Assembly (NCBI GenBank): GCA_034414595.1
Contig: DAOULY010000016.1
Span: forward strand, 248,001 to 312,000
From: DAOULY01 sp034414595
Lineage (GTDB): Bacteria; Chloroflexota; Dehalococcoidia; SZUA-161; JAUWZY01
Reading direction: 5' to 3'
DNA: 64,000 bases
Under the pieces are notes generated by a model. The model was not told the DNA's origin, made no database searches, and was given only the letters and a program-made list of their open reading frames with translations. The translations under genes and the position numbers were made by a program. Below are positions 16,129-24,442 of this stretch, piece after piece (the first letter of the stretch is position 1; each line of letters begins with the position of its first letter).

Positions 16129-16970
16129 AACACCGCTTCCTTGTGCCTGGCGCTATGGCACTGGATATTAACTGCCACGGGAAGGCTGGCGATGTGTGCC
16201 GGGAAGACTTCAACATGGACAGCCAGAGCTGTTGCCTTGCCGCCAAAGCCCTGGGGGCCGATGCCGAGGGCATTGATCCGGCTTAGAAGCTCCTGCTCCA
16301 ACTCGGCGAACTCGGGGTCTGGATTGGGGGCACCAAGCTGGCGCAGCAGCGCCTTTTTGGCCAAAAGCGTGGCCTTGTCTGCGGTACCGCCGATGCCGAC
16401 GCCGACGATGATCGGAGGGCAGGGGTTGCTGCCAGCCTCATCCACCGCGCGCACTACGAAATCGATGACACCCTGGCGTCCTTGGGCCGGCACCAGCGCG
16501 GCGAACCGGCTCATGTTCTCACTGCCGCCCCCTTTGGGGGCCACGGTGATCTTGAGCCTGTCGCCGGGAACAACATCCGTGTAGATGACCGCAGGGGTAT
16601 TATCTTTGGTGTTAACCCTGGCCGAGTATGGCTGGCGCACCATGGACTTGCGCAGGTATCCCTGTTCATAGCCCTGCCGAACTCCCTCCTCCACAGCATC
16701 GTAGAGTGCGCAACCCGAGATGTGGACTTCTTGGCCCAGCTCGAGGAATATCACTGTTGTGCCACAGTCCTGACAAAGAGGCATTTCCTCGGCGGCAGCG
16801 ATGCGAGCATTTTCCAGTATCTGGTCGAGGACATCACGGGCCACCGGTGAGACTTCCTCCTGGCGTGCCTTTTGCAGGGAGTCTAACACATCCTGTCCCA
16901 GGAACAAATTAGCCTCCTTACAAAGCCGGGCCACGGTTTCGGTTATCTCCTGGCACTGAATTTCCCTCAT
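16125..16970 (-). CDS. fumA: Fumarate hydratase class I, alpha subunit
   Basis: 281 residues from the ATG at 16970 (GGAG nine bases before); a GTG at 17012 extends it by 14 less conserved residues. N-terminal half of the [4Fe-4S] class I fumarase family: MPLCQDCGTTVIFLELGQEVHI contains one cluster-ligand cysteine, NTKDNTPAVIYTDVVPGD and APKGGGSENMS form the substrate pocket, and CPPIIVGVGIGGTADKA contains another ligand cysteine. Together with fumB (11590-12156) it makes the complete enzyme. Follows the malic enzyme gene closely; the operon links fumarate, malate and pyruvate. Confidence 0.93.
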   Translation of the reverse strand: MREIQCQEITETVARLCKEANLFLGQDVLDSLQKARQEEVSPVARDVLDQILENARIAAAEEMPLCQDCGTTVIFLELGQEVHISGCALYDAVEEGVRQGYEQGYLRKSMVRQPYSARVNTKDNTPAVIYTDVVPGDRLKITVAPKGGGSENMSRFAALVPAQGRQGVIDFVVRAVDEAGSNPCPPIIVGVGIGGTADKATLLAKKALLRQLGAPNPDPEFAELEQELLSRINALGIGPQGFGGKATALAVHVEVFPAHIASLPVAVNIQCHSARHKEAVL

Positions 16971-17013
16971 TTTCTGCGGCTCCTTCTGAAGATATCCAGA
17001 CTTGCAACTCACA

Positions 17014-18357
17014 CTACTCAGGGGCCGGAGGAATAAATCCTTCTTTCATCAAGAGGGCTATCATCCCTTGGGCACCTTGGATCATGGTTGCAGCGCCCTT
17101 GCGTAGTTCCTCGGCGCTGCGGCTTATGCGGGCAACTCCTTGCTCCTGGGCCTTCATTCCCACAGCCACAGCCTCGTTGATGAAAGCCTCCGGCTCCCAC
17201 ATTGTAGGCGCAATATTTTCTTCTGTTATGCCACGCTCAACTGCTGTCTGGGCCAGCGAATAGGCAGCAGCGATGCACATCTCGTCGGTGATTGTCTTGG
17301 CATGGACATCGAGAGCACCACGAAAAATGCCTGGAAATCCTATGGAGTTGTTCACCTGGTTGGGGAAGTCGGAGCGCCCCGTGGCCACAATTCTGGCACC
17401 TGCCTCGTGGGCCTCCCAAGGCCAGATCTCGGGGATGGGGTTAGCGCAGGTGAACACGATGGCATCCTTATTCATGGCCTTGACCCAATCTGGGTGGATA
17501 ACGCCAGGGCCGGATTGAGAAAGTGCAATGCAGACATCGACACCGCGGAGCGCCTCAGCAATGCCACCAGTCCTGCGCTCAGCGTTTGTCATCTGGCAAA
17601 GTTTCCATTTGTCAATGTACTCACCCTTCTTCTGCTCCAGGTCCTTCCTCCCCGGGTGCAGAATGCCCTTGCTGTCAACGATGATATAGTTCTCGGGCTT
17701 GGCTCCGGCGGCGAAGAGCACTCTGGAAATGGCGATGTTGGCGGCTCCAGCACCGATCATAGCAACGCTGACCTTGTCTATCTCCTTGCCCACAACCTTG
17801 AGCGAGTTTACCAGTCCCGCCAAGGTGATGGCGGCTGTGCCCTGCTGGTCATCGTGCCAAACAGGGATATCCATCTCAGCTCTCAGCCTGTCGAGGATGT
17901 AGAAGCACTTGGGATTGGCGATGTCCTCCAAATTGATGCCTCCAAAGGAGGGCTGAAGCCATTTGACTGCCTGGATAATCTCATCGGGGTCCTTGGTATC
18001 GAGGCATATGGGAAAGGCATCGACCCCGCCGAGATATTTGAACAAGAGCGCCTTGCCCTCCATTACCGGCAGCCCAGCCTCGGGGCCGATATCTCCTAAG
18101 CCCAGCACTCTGGTGCCATCGGAGACTACAGCAACTGTGTTCCATTTGTTGGTCAGCTCGTATACCTTCTCCTTTTCTGCCTTGATCTCCCGGCAGGGCT
18201 CGGCTACACCAGGTGTATAGTAGATGGCAAAGTCATCAAGGCTGCGCACGGCGCACTTGGCGATGATCTGGATCTTGCCCTTATAGAATGGATGTAGCTT
18301 CATGGCTTCCTGTTGTGGCTTGCGTGCTTGGGCTAAGAGTTCTTCGTTGGTCAACAT
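17014..18357 (-). CDS. Malic enzyme (malate dehydrogenase, oxaloacetate-decarboxylating)
   Basis: 447 residues. Interconverts malate and pyruvate + CO2 with NAD(P). Short bacterial type without the phosphotransacetylase domain. Visible are the YYTPGVAEPC block with the catalytic Tyr, VSDGTRVLGLGDIGPEAGLPVMEGKA, the lysine-containing IKWLQPSFGGINLEDI region, the divalent-metal DDQQGTA, a Rossmann GAGAANIAI, and FTCANPIPEIWPWEA. NAD versus NADP preference cannot be read confidently. The ATG overlaps the end of the isocitrate dehydrogenase gene by 7 bases. Confidence 0.93.
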   Translation of the reverse strand: MLTNEELLAQARKPQQEAMKLHPFYKGKIQIIAKCAVRSLDDFAIYYTPGVAEPCREIKAEKEKVYELTNKWNTVAVVSDGTRVLGLGDIGPEAGLPVMEGKALLFKYLGGVDAFPICLDTKDPDEIIQAVKWLQPSFGGINLEDIANPKCFYILDRLRAEMDIPVWHDDQQGTAAITLAGLVNSLKVVGKEIDKVSVAMIGAGAANIAISRVLFAAGAKPENYIIVDSKGILHPGRKDLEQKKGEYIDKWKLCQMTNAERRTGGIAEALRGVDVCIALSQSGPGVIHPDWVKAMNKDAIVFTCANPIPEIWPWEAHEAGARIVATGRSDFPNQVNNSIGFPGIFRGALDVHAKTITDEMCIAAAYSLAQTAVERGITEENIAPTMWEPEAFINEAVAVGMKAQEQGVARISRSAEELRKGAATMIQGAQGMIALLMKEGFIPPAPE

Positions 18358-19436
18358 ACTCCTTTCCTTTGATGCAATTCTTCGATTACAGCATCGGCAA
18401 CCTCATAAGTGGTCGCGGCATGCTGGGGCTTCAGATCGTAGGTCGTTGCTTTTCGCTTGGCCATAACTTGAGCTATCGCCTTTTCCAACCTATCAGCTGC
18501 TTCCTTCTGCTGGATATGGCGCAGCATCAGAACACCGGATAGCATGGTAGCTACGGGATTGACCCTGTTTTCGCCGGCATACTTGGGAGCGCTGCCATGA
18601 GCTGGCTCGAAGACGGCGATCTCGTCTCCGATATTGGCGCTTGGCGCGATACCCAGTCCACCAATGAGCCCGGCACAGAGATCGGAGATAATATCACCGT
18701 AGAGGTTGGGCAGCACCAGAACGTCATAGCGCTCGGGGTTTCGCACCAGCTGCATACAGAGATTGTCTACGATAACTTGGTCGAATTCGATATCGGGGTA
18801 TTCTTGGGCCACTCGGGTCGCGGTCTCTAAGAACAGGCCGTCGGAGAATTTCATGATGTTCGCCTTGTGCACTGCGGTCACCTTCTTGCGGCCATTGGCA
18901 CGAGCATAGATGAAGGCGAACTTGACGATCCTCCTCGATGCCTGCTCCGAAATGGGTTTGATGCTGATGCCTGAATCAGGGCTGAGCTTTTTTCGTCCTG
19001 TAGCGGCGATGAAATCGATAAGCTCTTTGGTCTCCGGAGTTCCTCTTTCAAACTCAACACCGGCATAGAGGTCTTCACTATTCTCTCGCACTATCACAAT
19101 GTCGACATCCTGGTATCGTGAAGGCACACCCTCATAGCTTCGGCAGGGGCGGAGACAGGCATAAAGGTCCAGTTCTTGGCGCAGAGCAACGTTAACGCTC
19201 CTGAATCCCGTGCCCACCGGGGTGGTAACTGGCCCCTTCAATGCCACCTTGTTTCTCCTGATAGAATCGAGCACGAAATCGGGGAGGGGAGTGCCATGTC
19301 TTTCCAAAGCAAGGGATCCAGCATCATGAATCTCCCAGTTGATAGGGACTCCGGTAGCCTCCAGGACCCTTTTCGTTGCCTCGGTGACCTCAGGCCCGAC
19401 GCCATCGCCGGGGATCATGGTTATGTTGATTGGCAT
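18351..19436 (-). CDS. icd: Isocitrate dehydrogenase
   Basis: About 361 residues from the ATG at 19436, where the conserved NITMIPGDGVGPEV begins; an ATG at 19481 adds 15 residues overlapping the previous gene. Oxidative decarboxylation of isocitrate to 2-oxoglutarate. The family question (isocitrate versus isopropylmalate) is settled by RSVNVALRQELDLYACLRP, which carries the Ser-x-Asn substrate loop of isocitrate dehydrogenase. The nucleotide site reads HGSAPKYAGENRVNP: Lys, Tyr and Val match three of the four NADP-specificity residues of the E. coli enzyme, while the fourth (Arg395 there) seems to be Pro. NADP use is therefore likely but not certain. Confidence 0.88.
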   Translation of the reverse strand: MPINITMIPGDGVGPEVTEATKRVLEATGVPINWEIHDAGSLALERHGTPLPDFVLDSIRRNKVALKGPVTTPVGTGFRSVNVALRQELDLYACLRPCRSYEGVPSRYQDVDIVIVRENSEDLYAGVEFERGTPETKELIDFIAATGRKKLSPDSGISIKPISEQASRRIVKFAFIYARANGRKKVTAVHKANIMKFSDGLFLETATRVAQEYPDIEFDQVIVDNLCMQLVRNPERYDVLVLPNLYGDIISDLCAGLIGGLGIAPSANIGDEIAVFEPAHGSAPKYAGENRVNPVATMLSGVLMLRHIQQKEAADRLEKAIAQVMAKRKATTYDLKPQHAATTYEVADAVIEELHQRKGVC

Positions 19437-19449
19437 GAAGCTATAACTA

Positions 19450-19956
19450 TCAGCTCGGGCTTGATGTTTGAAAGCTGCCATATTTCTTGATATAAGGCAC
19501 CAAGCCTCCCTCGTCCAGAATCTTGAGCATGACCTCAGGTATCTTGGCGAAGGCGATCTCGGCTCCGGTGCTCATGTTCTTTATGATGCCCGCGGCGAGA
19601 TCGACTTCCAGCTCATCGCCATCATCGATCTGGTCGGTGTCGCAGATGAGAACGGGAAGTCCAACATTGAACGCATTTCGGAAGAAGATGCGGGCTACCG
19701 ACTTGGCCAGCACAGCGCTCACTCCAGCCATCTTGATCACCAGAGGGGCATGCTCCCGGCTTGAGCCCAGACCGAAGTCCTTTCCGGCGACGACGAAATC
19801 GCCGGGTTGAACACTGCAGGCAAAAGCAGGGTCGGCGTCCTCTAAGACATGCTTGGTCAGCTCCGGCAAATCACTCCTCAGGTGAAAATATCGCCCCGGG
19901 CTGATCAGATCGGTAGAGATATCGTCTCCGAATTTAAACGCTTTACCTTTGAGCAC
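19450..19956 (-). CDS. Aconitase/isopropylmalate dehydratase-type small subunit
   Basis: About 168 residues. Swivel domain of the aconitase superfamily as a separate subunit: FKFGDDISTDLISPGRY at the start, then GKDFGLGSSREHAPLVI (substrate-binding SSRE) and IFFRNAFNVGLPVL. I place the start at GTG 19956 because it overlaps the TAG stop of the large-subunit gene as TAGTG, with GGGAG upstream; an ATG at 19986 is possible. Family members of this type are annotated LeuD or homoaconitase small subunit. Because the next gene is an isocitrate dehydrogenase, not LeuB, conversion of citrate to isocitrate is the more likely role. Confidence 0.85.
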   Translation of the reverse strand: MLKGKAFKFGDDISTDLISPGRYFHLRSDLPELTKHVLEDADPAFACSVQPGDFVVAGKDFGLGSSREHAPLVIKMAGVSAVLAKSVARIFFRNAFNVGLPVLICDTDQIDDGDELEVDLAAGIIKNMSTGAEIAFAKIPEVMLKILDEGGLVPYIKKYGSFQTSSPS

Positions 19957-21209
19957 TACATCATCTCCCTGGGATCGGCGATGCATCCGTTGATAGCGGT
20001 GGCGGCAGCAGTGGCCGGGCTTGCCAGATAGATGAAGGCATCGGGATTGCCCATGCGACCCCTAAAGTTGCGGTTGGCGGTTGACAGGCAAACCTCCCCA
20101 TCTCCTAAAACGCCGTGATGGACGCCGAGGCAAGCGGCACAACCGGGGGGCACGATGACTGCCCCGGCTTCGAGCAATATCTGAATATAACCTGCTTCCA
20201 TTGCCTCATACAGGACATTCTTAGAAGCTGGTGCAACTATCAACCTGGTATTGGGGTGCCGTCTTTTCCCCTTCATGATTTCCGCTGCTACCGCTAAGTG
20301 CTCCAATCGCCCGTTGCTACAGGTGCCGATAAACACCTGCTGCACCGGCCGGTCCACGAGCTCCCGCACCGGAGCGGTATTGTCTACGGAATGCGGTTTG
20401 GACAACATGGGCTCCAGTTTTGTAGCATCGATCTCGATGACTCGTTCATAGCTGGCATCGGGATCGGGCTCCAGCGGGTGGTATTCCTGCTCACGACCAT
20501 GGATCTCAAGGTAGCTATGGGTGACTTCATCGGAGGGGAACAGCCCCACTTTGGCTCCAGCTTCCACCACCATGCTGGCTAGGGTCAGGCGCTCCGACAT
20601 GCCGAGATGACTGATACCATCGCCGCCGAACTCCAGTGCTTTATATGTAGCACCATCAGCCCCCAGTGTTCCAATGAGGTAAAGGGCCAGATCCTTGGCA
20701 TAGACCCCCTTGGGGAACTGACCGGTGATGACCACCTGGAAGCTCTCTGGAACTCGGAGCCAAGTCTGGCCCAGAGAGAGGGCGACGGCGACATCTGTTG
20801 AGCCCATACCGGTGGCGAAAGCACACAAGGCCCCAGCCATCACAGTATGGGAATCTCCGCCAACGATTATCTGACCGGGGCTGGCATACGACTCGGCGAC
20901 CAGCTGATGACAGATCCCCTCGCCGATCTCAAATAGCCTGGCGCCATACCAGCTGGCGAAACGGCGAAGGTGATTGTGGTCATTGGACAGCTCTCGAGCT
21001 GAGCTGGGAGCAGCGTGGTCCAGGAAGACCAGGGAGATCAGGGGATTGGCCAGTTGCCTGAAACCGCAGGATGCAAATTGTTTTACGGTCAGCGGTCCGG
21101 TGCCGTCCTGGACAAAAGCTACGTCTACCGGCACCACCACGACATCACCGGGCTGGACATCACTGCCGCAGCGCTGGCCGAGGATCTTCTGCGCCAAAGT
21201 CTTTCCCAT
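19956..21209 (-). CDS. Aconitase/isopropylmalate dehydratase-type large subunit
   Basis: 417 residues, the length of LeuC-type (homo)aconitases. The catalytic [4Fe-4S] cysteines are visible: the first in IGTCSNGRLEHL and the pair in PGCAACLGVHHGVL, near residues 299 and 358-361. Other landmarks: KILGQRCGSDVQPGD, IVGGDSHTVMAGALCAFATGMGSTD. Acts with the adjacent small subunit. Substrate assignment (citrate rather than isopropylmalate) comes from the downstream isocitrate dehydrogenase and the absence of other leu genes; sequence alone does not exclude LeuC. AAGGTG lies before the ATG. The 156 bases upstream of it, after the carboxylase gene, contain no convincing gene. Confidence 0.87.
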   Translation of the reverse strand: MGKTLAQKILGQRCGSDVQPGDVVVVPVDVAFVQDGTGPLTVKQFASCGFRQLANPLISLVFLDHAAPSSARELSNDHNHLRRFASWYGARLFEIGEGICHQLVAESYASPGQIIVGGDSHTVMAGALCAFATGMGSTDVAVALSLGQTWLRVPESFQVVITGQFPKGVYAKDLALYLIGTLGADGATYKALEFGGDGISHLGMSERLTLASMVVEAGAKVGLFPSDEVTHSYLEIHGREQEYHPLEPDPDASYERVIEIDATKLEPMLSKPHSVDNTAPVRELVDRPVQQVFIGTCSNGRLEHLAVAAEIMKGKRRHPNTRLIVAPASKNVLYEAMEAGYIQILLEAGAVIVPPGCAACLGVHHGVLGDGEVCLSTANRNFRGRMGNPDAFIYLASPATAAATAINGCIADPREMM

Positions 21210-21365
21210 TTAGCTCACCTTAGGAACTATCCTGCGCTGCCATAGCATGCGCAACATCATCATCTCCTGGCGGCCAGAGGCCTTCCATAGATTGGGTGAC
21301 TGTATTAGCAATCTTTGTATCGCTTGACTCCTGGGAACCTTTTCCTCCTTCAAAAGGGGGGCCTC

Positions 21366-22952
21366 CTATACTGGGATATTGCCGTGCTTTTTCGGCGGTC
21401 TGGTCTCTCGCTTGGTTGAGAGCAACTCCAGGGCTGCGATTAGCTTTGACCTTGTTTCCTGAGGCACGATGACTTCGTCGATATACCCTCTTGAAGCCGC
21501 TATGTAGGGATTATACAGGAGATCGCGGTATTCCATGAGCTTCTCCTCACGCTTGGCCTTGGGGTCTTCTGATTCTTTTATCTCCCGGCGATAGATGATG
21601 TTGATGGCCCCCTCGGCCCCCATAACAGCCATCTCGGCCATGGGCCAGGCAAAGAGCATATCAGCTCCCAGGTCACGGCTGCACATGGCCAGGTAGGAGC
21701 CGCCATAGGCCTTGCGTGTGACCAGGGTGATCTTGGGTACGGTGGCCTCGGAATAGCACCAGAGCAGCTTAGCCCCGTGCCTGATGATGCCAGACCATTC
21801 CTGGTCTGTACCGGGCAGATAGCCAGGGACATCAACCAGTGTGATCAGCGGGATGTTGAAGGCATCGCAGAATCGGATGAAGCGGGTTGCCTTGTCTGAA
21901 GCATTGACATCGAGGCAGCCGGCAAGATGCATTGGTTGATTGGCGATTATACCTACGGTGCGGCCATTAAGTCGAGCGAGGCAGACGATCATATTCCGGG
22001 CGTAATGATAGTGAGGCTCCAGGATTTTTTCGTTATCAACGAGGGAGCGGATTATCTTTCTCATATCGTAGGCCTTGCGCGGGTCATCGGGTATAATGCT
22101 GTCGAGAGCCGGGTCAATACGGGTGGGGTCATCTTCGGCATCGAGCAGAGGTGGGTCCTCCATGTTATTTGACGGCAAGTAGCTCAAGAGCTCCTTGATC
22201 ATCTCGATGGTCTGGGCATCGCTGTCGCAGGCGAAGTGGGCCACTCCGCTCTTGGTGTTGTGGACCATGGCACCGCCGAGTTCCTCGGAGGTGACCTCTT
22301 CACCCACGCTGGTCTTGATCACTTCGGGGCCGGTGATGAACATATAGCTTGTCTTCTTCACCATGAAGACCCAATCGGTCATCGCTGGAGAATAGACGGC
22401 GCCTCCTGCGGTGGGACCCATTATCGCTGAGATCTGGGGAATAACCCCTGAAGCACAGGAGTTGCGATAGAATATCTGACCGTACCCGGAGAGAGCGTCA
22501 ACTCCTTCTTGAATGCGAGCCCCTCCCGAGTCATTAAAGCCAACGATGGGGATCCCAATGCGCATGGCCAAGTCCATGACCTTGCAGATCTTCTTGGCGT
22601 GCATCTCGCCCAGGGTCCCAGCCATCGAAGTGAAGTCTTGGGAGAAGGCACACACCTGGCGGCCGTTCACCATTCCATATCCGGTGATGACCCCTTCTCC
22701 AGGGACGAACGTCTGAGGCATGTCGAAGTAATTGCAACGATGGCGGACGAACATATCGAGTTCATGAAAGCTACCCGGATCGAAGAGGAGTTCCAGTCTC
22801 TCGCGAGCTGTCAGTTTGCCAGCTTCGTGTTGCTTCTGGACTTGTTTTGGGCCCCCTAAGGCCTTTTCTCTCTCCTCCTTTTCTCTCAGTTCGCTAATCC
22901 GGTCATGAATCGTGGCTATCGCTGGCCTCCTTGAATTTACTCTTGACCTCAT
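21366..22952 (-). CDS. Acyl-CoA carboxylase carboxyltransferase (beta) subunit, propionyl/methylmalonyl-CoA type
   Basis: 528 residues to the ATG at 22952. Two crotonase-like halves of the biotin-dependent carboxyltransferase: the acyl-CoA half has KLTARERLELLFDPGSF and GGARIQEGVDALSGYG, the carboxybiotin half has DVPGYLPGTDQEWSGIIRHGAKLLW and TRKAYGGSYLAM. Likely carboxylates propionyl-CoA or works as a methylmalonyl-CoA decarboxylase/transcarboxylase subunit; the biotin carrier and carboxylase genes are not in the window. The start is uncertain: AAGGAGG (22926-22932) is followed six bases later by ATA (codon 12 of this frame), exactly where family proteins begin, whereas the ATG at 22952 has only a weak site. 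First gene of the dicarboxylate operon; a TAAAAT -10 lies at 22966-22971. Confidence 0.92.
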   Translation of the reverse strand: MRSRVNSRRPAIATIHDRISELREKEEREKALGGPKQVQKQHEAGKLTARERLELLFDPGSFHELDMFVRHRCNYFDMPQTFVPGEGVITGYGMVNGRQVCAFSQDFTSMAGTLGEMHAKKICKVMDLAMRIGIPIVGFNDSGGARIQEGVDALSGYGQIFYRNSCASGVIPQISAIMGPTAGGAVYSPAMTDWVFMVKKTSYMFITGPEVIKTSVGEEVTSEELGGAMVHNTKSGVAHFACDSDAQTIEMIKELLSYLPSNNMEDPPLLDAEDDPTRIDPALDSIIPDDPRKAYDMRKIIRSLVDNEKILEPHYHYARNMIVCLARLNGRTVGIIANQPMHLAGCLDVNASDKATRFIRFCDAFNIPLITLVDVPGYLPGTDQEWSGIIRHGAKLLWCYSEATVPKITLVTRKAYGGSYLAMCSRDLGADMLFAWPMAEMAVMGAEGAINIIYRREIKESEDPKAKREEKLMEYRDLLYNPYIAASRGYIDEVIVPQETRSKLIAALELLSTKRETRPPKKHGNIPV

Positions 22953-22992
22953 CCACTCTCAGGCTATTTTAACAGACTAAGGCCGAAAAGGG

Positions 22993-23010
22993 AAGTTCGT
23001 ATCAGAACTT
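22993..23010. promoter_or_regulatory. Palindrome between the divergent carboxylase operon and folP
   Basis: AAGTTC (22993-22998) and GAACTT (23005-23010) separated by six bases lie between two divergent promoters. Possible operator or hairpin; no regulator is encoded next to it. Confidence 0.25.
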
Positions 23011-23015
23011 TTCCA

Positions 23016-23044
23016 TTTCCAGATTGGATAAGTCATGCTACAAT
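23016..23044 (+). promoter_or_regulatory. Promoter for the folate gene cluster
   Basis: Extended -10 TGC-TACAAT (23036-23044) with a weak -35 TTTCCA (23016-23021) at 17 bases. Start point near 23051; AGGAGG and the folP ATG at 23064 follow. Confidence 0.45.
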
Positions 23045-23063
23045 AAGGCAAGGAGGACAAGGC

Positions 23064-23897
23064 ATGCTTGGACTGGGCGTGACCCGCTGCCGGGAGACGG
23101 AATTCAATTGGGGCCGGCGGACTTACATCATGGGCATTATCAATGCCACCCCTGATTCCTTTTCCGGCGATGGTGTCGGTGGTGATGTAGGGTTGGCTCT
23201 GGAATTGGCACAGCGTTTTGTCGCTGAGGGTGCCGATATCATCGATGTTGGCGGAGAGTCAACTCGACCCAATTTCGAGCCCATATCTGCTGCTGAGGAG
23301 TTGCGCCGAGTGATTCCGATAGTGGAGAGGCTCGCTACCGAGCTCCTGGTCCCCATTAGCATCGACACCTACAAATCGGAGGTGGCCCGCCAGGCCCTTG
23401 TCGCAGGTGCCAATATGGTTAATGATGTCTGGGGACTGAAGAGAGATCCTGATATCGCCCGAGTGGCAGCTGAGGCTGGAGTGCCTCTGATCATAGCACA
23501 AAACCAGAGGGATGGCCGATATCAAAGCTTCTTTCCAGATCTCAGGGCCGACCTGGAGCGGAGCATTCAGCTGGCTTTGCAGTCCGGGGTTGATTGGAAC
23601 AACATCATCATCGATCCCGGCATTGGCTTCGGCAAGACGGTGGCGGAGAACCTGGAGATCATGCGCCGTCTCGGCGAGCTGAGGTCGCTTGGCCGCCCCA
23701 TACTTATTGGCCCCTCAAGGAAGTTCTTTCTTGACCTGCCACCTGACCAGCGCCTGGAAGCGACGGCAGCAGCGATAGCCATCGGCATTCACAACGGGGC
23801 CGATATCATTCGGGCGCATGATGTCGCCTCTATGGTACGGGTGTGCCGCATGAGTGATGCCATCGTTAGAGAGGGATCCTACAAAGTTAAAGGTTAA
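23064..23897 (+). CDS. folP: Dihydropteroate synthase
   Basis: 277 residues. Condenses 6-hydroxymethyl-dihydropterin pyrophosphate with p-aminobenzoate. The pterin-binding TIM barrel is complete: IMGIINATPDSFSGDG (about 25-40), GADIIDVGGESTRP, ISIDTYKSEVA, NDVWGLK, IIIDPGIGFGKT and a C-terminal IRAHDV. The sequence IAQNQRDGRYQ replaces the common VLMHM-G-P segment, a variation seen in some distant FolP proteins. AGGAGG stands nine bases before the ATG. First gene of folP-folK-PTPS. Confidence 0.93.
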   Translation: MLGLGVTRCRETEFNWGRRTYIMGIINATPDSFSGDGVGGDVGLALELAQRFVAEGADIIDVGGESTRPNFEPISAAEELRRVIPIVERLATELLVPISIDTYKSEVARQALVAGANMVNDVWGLKRDPDIARVAAEAGVPLIIAQNQRDGRYQSFFPDLRADLERSIQLALQSGVDWNNIIIDPGIGFGKTVAENLEIMRRLGELRSLGRPILIGPSRKFFLDLPPDQRLEATAAAIAIGIHNGADIIRAHDVASMVRVCRMSDAIVREGSYKVKG

Positions 23898-23908
23898 GGT
23901 AAAGTCCT

Positions 23909-24442
23909 TTGCAGTCGACATCAGAGTTGATTACTTCATATCTCGGGCTGGGCTCCAACCTCGGTGATAGAGAGAAAAACATAGAGCAAGCTGTTGAGCT
24001 CTTGAGTAAGAGGCTAACTGTCGAGCAGGTGTCCTCTCTCTATGAAACTGAGCCCATGGGTTATCACGCTCAGCCCTGGTTTCTCAACGCCGCATGCCGT
24101 GTTTCAACAGGGCTCACTCCATTCAGCCTGCTCCGCTTGGCCAAGGATATTGAAGCTGAGTTGGGCCGATCTCACAGCTTTCGCAATGCACCGCGCATCA
24201 TCGATATCGACATCCTGTTCTGTGGAGACTTGGTCCTGGAAACGGAGGGCTTGACCATTCCCCATCCTCGTATTACCGAGCGCCTTTTCGTCTTGATGCC
24301 CCTGGCTGAGATCGCTCCTGACTTGATTCATCCTTTAGAGCAGAAGACGATCAGGCAATTGCTCGATGAAGCCTCTGGGGAAAGGAACGAAAGATGTATC
24401 AAGTATCAGTCCGCCAGCACTTTGATGCCGCACACTACTTAA
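23909..24442 (+). CDS. folK: 2-amino-4-hydroxy-6-hydroxymethyldihydropteridine pyrophosphokinase
   Basis: 177 residues with a TTG start, 11 bases after folP. Transfers pyrophosphate from ATP to 6-hydroxymethyl-dihydropterin, making the FolP substrate. Visible: YLGLGSNLGDREKNI, SSLYETEPMGYHAQPWFLNAAC, and the signature RNAPRIIDIDILFCGDL with the Mg-binding Asp pair, then PHPRITERLFVLMPL. The C-terminus overlaps the next gene by 49 bases, so the last 15 or so residues are not conserved. Confidence 0.94.
   Translation: MQSTSELITSYLGLGSNLGDREKNIEQAVELLSKRLTVEQVSSLYETEPMGYHAQPWFLNAACRVSTGLTPFSLLRLAKDIEAELGRSHSFRNAPRIIDIDILFCGDLVLETEGLTIPHPRITERLFVLMPLAEIAPDLIHPLEQKTIRQLLDEASGERNERCIKYQSASTLMPHTT

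Noticed and set aside
18351..21209. leuC-leuD-leuB (leucine biosynthesis) reading of the three genes
   Set aside because: The dehydrogenase has the Ser-x-Asn substrate loop and RP-type context of isocitrate dehydrogenase, and the surrounding genes are TCA-type; aconitase function is more likely.
21210..21365. Short minus-strand frame starting MEGLWPPGDDD before the aconitase gene
   Set aside because: Only about 22 codons from its ATG, no ribosome site at the proper distance and no recognisable motif.
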